Source of the DNA: Negadavirga shengliensis
Lineage (GTDB): Bacteria > Bacteroidota > Bacteroidia > Cytophagales > Cyclobacteriaceae
Assembly: GCF_042652345.1 (NCBI RefSeq)
Contig: NZ_JBHSJJ010000001.1
Location: 186,001-250,000 of the forward strand
Direction of reading: 5' to 3'
DNA length: 64,000 nt
Shown here one piece after another: positions 24,744 to 32,210 of this stretch. The notes under the pieces are model-generated. The model searched no databases. It was given only the letters and a program-made list of their open reading frames with translations, and was not told the DNA's origin. A program made the position numbers and the translations under genes. Positions within the stretch are counted from its first letter, which is position 1. Each line of letters begins with the position of its first letter.

Positions 24744-24759
24744 GGCTCGCTTTTTTTTT
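24728..24759 (+). terminator. Terminator overlapping the rng stop codon
   Basis: AAGCGAGTC / GGCTCGCTT forms a 9-bp stem (one T-G pair) whose loop TGAGTAA contains the stop codon TAA (24741-24743). A run of nine T follows directly. This is a strong intrinsic terminator. Confidence 0.88.
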
Positions 24760-24902
24760 GCTTTTTTTTGATGAAAGTGCTGCTGCTTCTCAATTCAAAC
24801 CCCAACATCGATAATTATTGAAAGAACAGGGACAGCCTGCCATGTTCCCTTCGGGTCACGGGCGGAGATCCTGTATCTTCCGGTCTTTCCTGAAAATCCC
24901 TT

Positions 24903-25277
24903 TTAGACCCGAACAACTTTAGGGTTCGGTCCATATTGGTTATCATAGGGATGACTGTCCTGAACCAAAAACACAATGAGAATAATCATTCCGATGATGG
25001 GCACCAAGCCAATAAGCAGCCACCATCCTGATCTCCCCGTGTCATGCAGTCGCCTGACACTCACAGCAAGCCCCGGAACAATAACCAGTAAGCTGTAAAT
25101 CATGTTGAGAAATGCCGTCCCCATAAATGCATCAATCATCACCAAACCCAAGCCAATCAGCAGGTTGAACAATACAAAATACCAATATTCGCTTCGCCGT
25201 GCCCTGCCTGTAAACTGCGCAAACTTGTTCTTCATCACATCCAGATAATAATCAAAGGGTTGAGGTTGGGCATTCAT
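24903..25277 (-). CDS. DUF805 family inner membrane protein
   Basis: The 124-residue protein has the DUF805 layout: a soluble start, the FTGRARRSEYWYFVLFN motif, about three to four membrane helices (LLIGLGLVMIDAF, MIYSLLVIVPGLAV, WWLLIGLVPIIGMIILIVFLV) and the family signature VRRLHDTGRSGWW between them. The tail NQYGPNP is also typical. The function of the family is not established. It lies 95 bases after coaX on the minus strand and has a -7-like TACCTTTA of its own, so it may be a separate transcript. Confidence 0.92.
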   Translation of the reverse strand: MNAQPQPFDYYLDVMKNKFAQFTGRARRSEYWYFVLFNLLIGLGLVMIDAFMGTAFLNMIYSLLVIVPGLAVSVRRLHDTGRSGWWLLIGLVPIIGMIILIVFLVQDSHPYDNQYGPNPKVVRV

Positions 25278-25372
25278 ATCTTATGAAATTTAGTTATTTG
25301 TCAATAAAGGTAAAAAATAAAAACTTAATACATATTATCAAAACAAATATGCCTCAATATTTCGGTATAAAG

Positions 25373-26149
25373 CTATTTGGCCATATTTATTTTGGTGATT
25401 AACCGTATTCCCTCTAGGGTGAGATTTCTATCCACAGCATCAAAGCTTCCTTTCAGCTGAGTCATCAAGCTTGCCATGCCGCCCGTGGCGATGACTTTGA
25501 AATCTTTGTGTGTTTCTTCCCTGATGGCCTGCAACATGCCGCGGACCAAACCGGTATAGCCATAAAAAATCCCTGCCTGGATAGAATGCACCGTATCCTT
25601 CCCTAAAGAAGAGCTGGGCATTTCCATGGTTACCTGCGGTAATTTGGCGGTATTGGCAAATAAGGAATAAATGGCTGTTTTGATACCGGGAACTATGTTT
25701 ACCCCAATGACCCTTCCTGAATCATCGGCCACTGTAAAGGTAAGAGCAGTGCCAAAATCCACCACTATACAGGCCTGCCGGTATTTGTAATAGGCCGCCG
25801 TAATGTTGGCCATCAAATCTGAGCCTATCTCGTCCGGTTTTTGGGTGCTGACCAAAAGTTTCCTATAACTTTCTCCGCTGATGCTGTATGGCTCAAGGTC
25901 AAAAAATCTCTTACAGAACTGAAATATAACCGAATTCAGTTCGGGCACCACAGAGCTGAAACCAATAGCCGAAATGATTGTCGGCTTCATCCCGTTTTCG
26001 AGAAAATAAAGGCCGATTTTTCTTTCGATTTCGAAAGCAGTGGGCGATTTTTTGGTATCCACCCTGAGCTCCATCACCCAATCACCGCTCTGTTCATCAT
26101 ATAAACCAAAGACAATATTGGAATTGCCCGCGTCAATGGATAAGAACAT
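25373..26149 (-). CDS. coaX: Type III pantothenate kinase
   Basis: The 258-residue protein carries the ASKHA-fold motifs of CoaX: the phosphate loop FLSIDAGNSNIVFGLY, the second loop VVDFGTALTFTV with Asp, GVNIVPG and the C-terminal VIATGGMA. It phosphorylates pantothenate in the first step of coenzyme A synthesis. Type III enzymes do not respond to CoA feedback and need a monovalent cation. It is divergent from the GNAT gene, 71 bases away. Normal length. Confidence 0.96.
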   Translation of the reverse strand: MFLSIDAGNSNIVFGLYDEQSGDWVMELRVDTKKSPTAFEIERKIGLYFLENGMKPTIISAIGFSSVVPELNSVIFQFCKRFFDLEPYSISGESYRKLLVSTQKPDEIGSDLMANITAAYYKYRQACIVVDFGTALTFTVADDSGRVIGVNIVPGIKTAIYSLFANTAKLPQVTMEMPSSSLGKDTVHSIQAGIFYGYTGLVRGMLQAIREETHKDFKVIATGGMASLMTQLKGSFDAVDRNLTLEGIRLITKINMAK

Positions 26150-26220
26150 TCTTCAAGACAGTTTGTGATCAAAGATAGAAATTGTTGAGTTTAATATTTC
26201 ATTTTTCTTAATTTCAGGTT

Positions 26221-26700
26221 ATGTACAAGATAAGAGCGGGAAAAAAAGAAGATTTATCCGAGGTATTTGCGCTGATTCAGGAACTGGCCCTTTATGAGCG
26301 GGCACCCGAACAGGTGACAAATACGCTGTCCATGATGGAAGAAGACGGATTTGGCCCCAATCCGGTTTTTGGGTTTTTTGTGGCTGAAAAAGAAGAAACA
26401 GGCACAATCATTGGTACAGCCATTTATTATTACAGGTACAGCACTTGGAAGGGAAAAAGGCTTTATCTGGAAGACTACGTCGTCACCGAGCCGGAAAGGG
26501 GAAACGGGGCAGGAAAACTGCTTTTTGAAAAGGTTCTGGAGAAATGCCTTGAGGACAACTGTACGGGGATGATGTGGCAGGTATTGGACTGGAATGAACC
26601 GGCCATCCGGTTTTACGAAAAATACGGCACAAGCATGGAGGATGAGTGGATCAACTGCCATCTTCAGTCAGAAGAGATAAGGGAATTGCTCAAAAAATAA
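26221..26700 (+). CDS. GNAT family N-acetyltransferase, SSAT (diamine acetyltransferase)-like
   Basis: The 159-residue protein starts MYKIRAGKKEDLSEVFALIQELALYE, as spermidine/spermine acetyltransferase-like proteins do. STWKGKRLYLEDYVVTEPERGNGAGKLLFEKVL holds strand beta-4 and the acetyl-CoA pyrophosphate loop (RGNGAG). WQVLDWNEPAIRFYEKYG carries the catalytic Tyr region near the end. Relatives transfer acetyl groups to polyamines or other amines. The substrate here is not proven. It is divergent from coaX and lies 55 bases before the VWA gene, which may or may not share its transcript. Confidence 0.85.
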   Translation: MYKIRAGKKEDLSEVFALIQELALYERAPEQVTNTLSMMEEDGFGPNPVFGFFVAEKEETGTIIGTAIYYYRYSTWKGKRLYLEDYVVTEPERGNGAGKLLFEKVLEKCLEDNCTGMMWQVLDWNEPAIRFYEKYGTSMEDEWINCHLQSEEIRELLKK

Positions 26701-26755
26701 GAGGACTGTTGGGTCATGAACAAACCAGTGGCCTTGATATGTTGTTATAGCTGGT

Positions 26756-27856
26756 ATGAAAGGATTCAGATTCACGAAGTATATTCCCCCTGCCGAACGG
26801 GGAAAAAGCACCTTTGAGCAGTTGCTGAATGTATTTCTGCAGCTGGTGACCATGACAGGTGGCGACGTCGCTGAAGCGCTCAGCTGGCTCACCAATCTGG
26901 ACAAACGCTATGATCTAACCAATCCGGGATATGGCATTGGGGATTTTATCGAAGACCTCAAATCCAAAGGATATCTCACCGAGGAAAACATCAGGGGAGA
27001 GCTTAAAATCACAGGCAAGTCCGAGCAAATGATCCGCAGAAATGCACTGGAAGAAATTTTCGGCAAGTTGAAAAGGGGGAAAAGCGGACAACACACCACT
27101 CCCCATACCGGTCCGGGAGAGGAAAAGGGATCAGACAGGCGGCCTTTTCAATTCGGTGACAACCTTGACCAAATAGCGCTGACCGATTCGCTGAAAAATG
27201 CACAGGTAAACCATGGATTTTACACCGACTTTCTCCTTACCGAAGATGACCTGGAGGTGGTGGAAAATGAAATGAAAACCCAGACCTCCACCGTCCTGAT
27301 GATAGACATCTCCCATTCCATGATACTCTACGGTGAGGACAGGATCACACCGGCCAAAAAAGTGGCGATGGCGTTGACAGAGCTCATAAAGACACGGTAT
27401 CCAAAAGACACCTTGGATGTGATTGTATTTGGTAACGACGCCTGGCAGATTGAAATCAAGGACCTTCCTTATCTGCAGGTGGGCCCTTATCATACCAACA
27501 CGGTTGCCGGTCTCGAATTGGCCATGGACCTGTTAAGAAGACGTAAAAACCCCAACAAACAGATCTTTATGATCACTGACGGGAAACCAACCTGTTTAAA
27601 AGTCGGGATCAAATATTACAAGAACAGCTTTGGCATCGACAGCAAGATCCTCAAGGAAACACTGAAACTGGCTGCCCAATGTAGAAGACTGAAAATTCCG
27701 GTCACCACCTTTATGATAGCCTCAGACCCCTACCTTAAAGAGTTTGTCAGGGAGTTTACTGCCGTTAATAACGGTAATGCCTATTACAGCAACTTAAAAG
27801 GGCTGGGTCACCTTATTTTCGAAGATTATCGAAGAAACAGAACAAAACGTTTTTAA
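26756..27856 (+). CDS. VWA domain protein, partner of the adjacent AAA+ ATPase
   Basis: The 366-residue protein has a helical N-terminal part (residues 1-150), including a His/Gly/Lys-rich loop around residues 105-130, and a C-terminal von Willebrand A domain (about 175-355). The metal-binding MIDAS motif is intact: D184-x-S186-x-S188 (DISHS), the T247/T249 region (HTNTV) and D275 in MITDGKPT. This is the architecture of VWA proteins that pair with MoxR/magnesium-chelatase-like ATPases. There is no signal peptide, so it should be cytoplasmic. The ATPase gene starts 4 bases after the stop codon, so the two are co-transcribed and probably form a complex. The target is unknown. Confidence 0.88.
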   Translation: MKGFRFTKYIPPAERGKSTFEQLLNVFLQLVTMTGGDVAEALSWLTNLDKRYDLTNPGYGIGDFIEDLKSKGYLTEENIRGELKITGKSEQMIRRNALEEIFGKLKRGKSGQHTTPHTGPGEEKGSDRRPFQFGDNLDQIALTDSLKNAQVNHGFYTDFLLTEDDLEVVENEMKTQTSTVLMIDISHSMILYGEDRITPAKKVAMALTELIKTRYPKDTLDVIVFGNDAWQIEIKDLPYLQVGPYHTNTVAGLELAMDLLRRRKNPNKQIFMITDGKPTCLKVGIKYYKNSFGIDSKILKETLKLAAQCRRLKIPVTTFMIASDPYLKEFVREFTAVNNGNAYYSNLKGLGHLIFEDYRRNRTKRF

Positions 27857-27859
27857 ATA

Positions 27860-29389
27860 ATGGAATACTCCCGATTATCCACCAAAGAACTGTTGCAAAT
27901 AAAGACGCTGGGGCAACTAAAGATTTCTGGTTATCAAAGCCGGGACATCAAAGAAGAGTTGCGCCAAAATCTGATTGTAAAGATCAAAAAGAAGGAAAAC
28001 GTTTTTGAGGGTATATGGGGGTATGAGGACACGGTCATTCCGGATATTGAAAGGGCCATCCTTTCCAGACACAACATCAACCTGCTGGGATTGCGGGGGC
28101 AGGCCAAAACCAGGATTGCCAGGATGATGACACGCCTGCTGGATGAGTATGTACCGGTGATCACCGGCTCCGAGCTTAATGACGACCCCCTTAACCCCCT
28201 TTCTTCCTATGGCAGAAACCTCATCGCTGAAAAAGGTGACCACACGCAGATTTCCTGGTGGCACCGCAATGAAAGGTACACCGAAAAGCTGGCGACCCCT
28301 GATGTTTCTGTAGCTGACCTTATTGGGGACGTGGATCCGATCAAGGCCGCCACGTTGAAACTTTCCTATAACGATGAGCGGGTCATTCATTTTGGCCTGG
28401 TTCCCCGGTCCCACCGATCGATTTTTGTCATCAATGAACTTCCCGACCTCCAGGCAAGGATTCAGGTGGCCCTGTTCAATATTCTACAGGAGGGGGATAT
28501 TCAGATTCGCGGATTCAAACTGCGGATACCTCTGGACATACAGTTTGTTTTTACGGCCAATCCTGAAGACTATACCAACAGAGGCAGCATTGTCACCCCA
28601 TTGAAAGACCGGATTGAAAGCCAAATCATCACCCATTATCCCAAAAATATCCAGATCGGGCGAAAGATCACCCATCAGGAAGCAAGGTTGGAAGGGAGGC
28701 CTTTGGACCGCATCCATATCCCTGAACTGATGAAGGACCTGATTGAACAGGTTGCGATAGAAGCCAGAAGCAGTGAATATGTGGATGAAAAAAGCGGCGT
28801 CTCCGCCAGGTTGACCATCACTGCTTTTGAAAATCTGGTTTCCGCCGCGGAAAGAAGGCTGCTGATGAATGATGAGACCCATACTGTCGTCCGCATTGTT
28901 GACCTTATCGGCATCATTCCCTCCATTACCGGAAAAGTAGAACTTGTTTATGAAGGTGAACAGGAAGGTGCCGGACTGGTAGCCTATAACCTGATCGGCA
29001 AAGCCATCAGGTCCTTGTTTGTGGAATACTTTCCTTCACCGGAACAAAAGAAAAAAGATAAAGAGGGTAATCCCTATGTATTACCTCTTTCCTGGTTTGG
29101 AGAGGGAAATACGATGGACATACTTACCACCCACAGTGATAAGGAATATAAGAAAACATTACTCCAGGTTCCGGGGCTGGAAAAAATCACCACGGAATTT
29201 GTCAAGGGTCTGGCGGACAAAGAAAAGGAATTCTTTATGGAATTTGCCTTGCACGGACTGGCTGAGTACAGCCAACTCAGCAAAAAACTTCTGGATACCG
29301 GCATGCAGTTTAAGGACCTCTTCAGCAGTATGTTTGACTTAGGGAATACCGGAGGGCTTGATGAGGATGATGATGATGAATTCAATTGA
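27860..29389 (+). CDS. MoxR/magnesium-chelatase-like AAA+ ATPase with Asn in Walker B
   Basis: The 509-residue protein has an AAA+ core at about residues 45-320. The P-loop is GLRGQAKT (77-84). The Walker B strand reads FVINELPD, so residue 192 is Asn where hydrolysing AAA+ proteins usually have Asp; Glu193 is kept. Sensor-1-like TANPEDYTN and an arginine-finger-like LKDR follow. ChlI/MoxR-like insert segments (DVSVADLIGDVDPIK) are present. The last about 130 residues are helical and end in an acidic tail (DEDDDDEF). I recall the INELPDL variant from related ATPases in other phyla, so it may be a feature of this subfamily. It should work with the VWA protein just upstream. The function is unknown; chelatase is unlikely because no tetrapyrrole genes are nearby. 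Confidence 0.85.
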   Translation: MEYSRLSTKELLQIKTLGQLKISGYQSRDIKEELRQNLIVKIKKKENVFEGIWGYEDTVIPDIERAILSRHNINLLGLRGQAKTRIARMMTRLLDEYVPVITGSELNDDPLNPLSSYGRNLIAEKGDHTQISWWHRNERYTEKLATPDVSVADLIGDVDPIKAATLKLSYNDERVIHFGLVPRSHRSIFVINELPDLQARIQVALFNILQEGDIQIRGFKLRIPLDIQFVFTANPEDYTNRGSIVTPLKDRIESQIITHYPKNIQIGRKITHQEARLEGRPLDRIHIPELMKDLIEQVAIEARSSEYVDEKSGVSARLTITAFENLVSAAERRLLMNDETHTVVRIVDLIGIIPSITGKVELVYEGEQEGAGLVAYNLIGKAIRSLFVEYFPSPEQKKKDKEGNPYVLPLSWFGEGNTMDILTTHSDKEYKKTLLQVPGLEKITTEFVKGLADKEKEFFMEFALHGLAEYSQLSKKLLDTGMQFKDLFSSMFDLGNTGGLDEDDDDEFN

Positions 29390-29447
29390 AGCCAGCCCAT
29401 CATCCTGTTTTCCACAAGCAGCCTTTCGGGGTGTCATCAGTAACCAT

Positions 29448-29479
29448 AAAAGCCTTCCCTGTTATAGAGAAGGCTTTTT
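29448..29479. terminator. Bidirectional terminator between AAA+ gene and thioredoxin lipoprotein gene
   Basis: AAAAGCCTTC / GAAGGCTTTT is a perfect 10-bp stem with an 11-base loop and five T after it on the plus strand. The A run on the 5' side gives a T run for the convergent minus-strand gene that ends at 29499. Confidence 0.85.
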
Positions 29480-29498
29480 ATAATTTGAGTCACTAGAT

Positions 29499-30713
29499 TC
29501 AGTAATAACGCCCGATCATGGGGTGGTCCACAATGATTTTTCTCAATTCCATGGCATTGATGGTTCCCGGTACTTTATGATAAACATTCCCTCCAGGTTC
29601 AATTAAGAGGGTGAGAGGCAGACTTCCATCCCAGTCGTTCTTGATGACATCAATAGCAGCATACTTGTCATCGCTGTTTACCAGGTAGTTGGTAGTCGCA
29701 GAATATTTGTTCCTGAGGAATTTCAAAACTTTTTCTTCAGCATCAGGGCTATCCAGACTTACCGAGGCAAATTCAAAGTCCCTTTCCCCATACATCCTCT
29801 GTAACTCGATGAATTCAGGATATTCCACAATGCAAGGCCCACACCAAGTTGCCCAGAAATTAATCAGCCTGAGGTTTTCGCTGTCATTTTTTAATAGTTG
29901 GTCCAACTCATCCAGCCCGATTTTGGTAAGGGTCACCTCTTTTTTCTTCCAGTCTTCATTCACCTTGATGGTATACTCGTTTTTCCAGGCCCATTTTATC
30001 GAACAGCCGAATGCGGGCGTCTTGGCCTTGTCGCTGGGCAAAGGTTCTCCTTTTAAGGTTTGTTCGATGGCAAACTTAACATCTTCCGCCTGACCGGTAC
30101 CCGGTTTTTCCGAGGCATCTATTCTCCCCTGATAGGTCAATTTCCTGTCTTTATCGAACACAAACACATGTGGGGTGGCAGTAGGACCGTAGAGGGTGGA
30201 ATAATGGTGCTCATCCCCATCATATAAATAGGGGTAGTTGTAATTTTTATGCTTTGCCCTTAATTTCATACTCTCAAAATCATCATTAAGATCACTGTAC
30301 CCCAACTCTTCAGGAAGTACCGCTATAGGAGAATTGGGAGAAATAGCGACAAAATGAACGTCTTTGTCTGAATAGGTCTTGACAAGGTCACTGAACCGGT
30401 CCTCATAGGCCTGGGCTGTAGGACAATGATTACAGGTAAAATTGATTACAAGGACATCTTTGTCCTCAAAATCACTCAGCGAATAATACTTCCCGTCAAT
30501 GCCCGGAAGGGTAAAATCAGGCGCTTTGTCCCCTATTGCCAGGGTTTCTACAGGTTTTTCGGAGACTACCTTCGGATTGGGAACAAAACCCTCTTCTTCA
30601 GAAACTGTTTCTTTACTGCCTTCCGAACTGCCACAGGCAGTGAAAAGAAACACCGAAATGACAGAGATTATAGAAGTAAATCTCCAATGACCGTTTACTA
30701 TATTCAATTTCAT
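29499..30713 (-). CDS. Lipoprotein with two thioredoxin-fold domains (AhpC/TSA-like + TlpA-like)
   Basis: The 404-residue product (ATG at 30713) has a lipobox FTAC at Cys27, so it is exported and lipid-anchored. An earlier in-frame ATG at 30755 adds 14 residues and is less likely. Residues about 57-230 are an AhpC/TSA-type thioredoxin fold with FTCNHCPTA (Cys94, Cys97). Residues about 255-400 are a TlpA/ResA-type fold with WATWCGPC (Cys291, Cys294). An extra Cys237 lies in FGCSIKW at the link. Both domains thus keep a CxxC active site, suggesting an electron relay or disulphide reduction in the periplasm or at the cell surface. This tandem form is less common than single-domain lipoproteins. 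It is an isolated gene. Confidence 0.85.
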   Translation of the reverse strand: MKLNIVNGHWRFTSIISVISVFLFTACGSSEGSKETVSEEEGFVPNPKVVSEKPVETLAIGDKAPDFTLPGIDGKYYSLSDFEDKDVLVINFTCNHCPTAQAYEDRFSDLVKTYSDKDVHFVAISPNSPIAVLPEELGYSDLNDDFESMKLRAKHKNYNYPYLYDGDEHHYSTLYGPTATPHVFVFDKDRKLTYQGRIDASEKPGTGQAEDVKFAIEQTLKGEPLPSDKAKTPAFGCSIKWAWKNEYTIKVNEDWKKKEVTLTKIGLDELDQLLKNDSENLRLINFWATWCGPCIVEYPEFIELQRMYGERDFEFASVSLDSPDAEEKVLKFLRNKYSATTNYLVNSDDKYAAIDVIKNDWDGSLPLTLLIEPGGNVYHKVPGTINAMELRKIIVDHPMIGRYY

Positions 30714-30806
30714 TTCCACAATAGGTTTTAATGGTTTACTGTTAAAATTACGCATTTATACTGTAATGAAAACTAAATTAAAGGAAATTGTAGGGAATCC
30801 CTAGTA

Positions 30807-31166
30807 TCATGTCAAGTGTAAATTGGCAGAAATCTCGACGATCTTTTGTCCACTAATCCCGAAGCAAGTTCCCCGAAACCAGTTCCCCGAAACCAGTCCG
30901 GGGCAGGCTGGGGCAGTCGGGGAAAGGTCTACACTAATTGGCACTGATTTTATGGAAAGAACCATGTAATTGAAACAGCTTTTCAGTTAGATATTCTCCT
31001 TTTCGTGCTAATCCCCGAATCCCGTTGACCGGGTCCGGGACAGGCTGTGCAATCCCTGACTGCGGGCTCCTACGCTAAAGCTATGGCTACAGCGTACAGG
31101 CAGGCGTGGGCATCTTACGAAACTAATGGGGGTGATCCGAAACCCGACATTTCATACTTGACATGA
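30807..31166. repeat. 360-bp gene-free element bounded by an 11-bp perfect inverted repeat
   Basis: TCATGTCAAGT (30807-30817) and its exact complement ACTTGACATGA (31156-31166) flank the segment, with weaker similarity further inward. The whole gap 30714-31172 (about 460 bases) has no credible gene. Inside are two tandem copies of a 14-bp unit (30867-30894) and a G/C-rich run of short degenerate repeats (GGGTCCGGGACAGGC type). It could be a MITE-like or intergenic repeat remnant, or a terminator/regulatory region. Which one is not known. The right end touches the 3' end of the iron-transport operon (stop at 31173). Confidence 0.4.
30867..30894. repeat. Two tandem copies of a 14-bp unit
   Basis: AGTTCCCCGAAACC occurs twice without a gap, followed by the first three bases (AGT) of a third copy. 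Two copies are too few for a CRISPR or VNTR array, but the site lies inside the gene-free inverted-repeat element. Confidence 0.6.
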
Positions 31167-31172
31167 CACCAG

Positions 31173-32210
31173 TCAGAAGGCTTCTTCCAATTCAAAATCC
31201 CGAATAGAAAAAAATATCCTGCTGTTAGCGGGGAACACTTTGTACGGATTGGTCCGTATCGATATGGATTTGCCCTCATCATCCGAAAGCTTGATGATCT
31301 GATGATCACCATAATAGGCCGTTTTCAGGATCCTGCCGTTCAAGGCCTGCCGGGGTGATTTCTTGATTTTTCCCTGCTCGGGCCTGAATATTATCCGCAC
31401 CTTTCCGTGAAATTTTTTGGATCTTTCATCCGCAATGAATCCAAAAGAGGTATAGAACCCATCTTCCGTGGCTGTGGCCAGGATTTCATTCCTTCTCCCA
31501 AAAAAATTGCCCACATAGGCATTGACCGGGTGTTCATATAATTTTCTGGGCGTATCCAATTGCTGCAGGTAACCCTTGTGGAGTATGGCAATTCTGTCGG
31601 CAGTAGACAAAGCATCACGGGTATCATGGGTTACAAAAATAGCGGTGACGCCGGTTTCTTTTATAATCTGCCTTATCTCTTCCCTCACCTGGTCCTTAAG
31701 CATGGCGTCCAGGTTGCTAAACGGCTCATCGAGCAAAAGAATCGAAGGGTTGGGGGCAATGGCCCTGGCCAAGGCCACACGCTGCTGCTGTCCTCCGGAC
31801 AGCTGGTGGGGGTATTTATTAAAATTTTCGCTAAGCCCCACCATATTAAGGGTGGCCTTAGCGGTCTTTTCAGGATCCACGCCGGACTCTTTCAGACCAA
31901 ACTTTACATTTTCCAGAATGGTGAGATGAGGAAAAAGCGCGTAATCCTGGAACACCATGCCCACCTTCCGCTTGTTGGGCGGGACTGATTTTTTGCCTTC
32001 CACTATTTTATTTCCGGAAAGGGAAATATAACCGGCATCCGGATGTTCAAGACCTGATATAAGTCTCAATAAGGTGGTTTTTCCCGATCCACTCTCTCCT
32101 ACAAGTGCCAGGATTTCCCCCTTTTTTACTTCAAAAGAGATATTTTTGACAGCATAATTTTCAGCTTGGGAATATTTTTTATCTATGCAGTTAAGCTCTA
32201 AAATTGTCAT
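31173..32210 (-). CDS. fbpC: Ferric-iron type ABC transporter ATP-binding protein (FbpC-like)
   Basis: The 345-residue protein has the ABC ATPase set: Walker A GESGSGKTT, signature LSGGQQQR, Walker B ILLLDEPFSNLD and the switch His in FVTHDTRDA. A C-terminal regulatory/TOBE-like extension of about 110 residues follows. This arrangement is typical of the iron/spermidine/sulphate class (FbpC, PotA). It energises uptake by the permease FbpB. Its start overlaps the fbpB stop by 4 bases (ATGA), so translation is coupled. It is the last gene of the operon. Iron(III) is the likely substrate because of the permease and binding protein context. Confidence 0.92.
   Translation of the reverse strand: MTILELNCIDKKYSQAENYAVKNISFEVKKGEILALVGESGSGKTTLLRLISGLEHPDAGYISLSGNKIVEGKKSVPPNKRKVGMVFQDYALFPHLTILENVKFGLKESGVDPEKTAKATLNMVGLSENFNKYPHQLSGGQQQRVALARAIAPNPSILLLDEPFSNLDAMLKDQVREEIRQIIKETGVTAIFVTHDTRDALSTADRIAILHKGYLQQLDTPRKLYEHPVNAYVGNFFGRRNEILATATEDGFYTSFGFIADERSKKFHGKVRIIFRPEQGKIKKSPRQALNGRILKTAYYGDHQIIKLSDDEGKSISIRTNPYKVFPANSRIFFSIRDFELEEAF

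Noticed and set aside
24760..24902. Possible small gene after rng (ATG at 24771)
   Set aside because: The frame is only about 16 codons and follows a strong terminator without promoter signals.
26756..29389. Magnesium chelatase ChlI/ChlD for chlorophyll synthesis
   Set aside because: There are no other tetrapyrrole genes in the window, and the Walker B is not that of ChlI.
30714..30755. ATG at 30755 as the thioredoxin-lipoprotein start
   Set aside because: It would add 14 residues before an otherwise normal lipoprotein signal peptide.
30867..30894. CRISPR-like array
   Set aside because: Only two tandem 14-bp copies with no spacer between them and no cas genes in the window.
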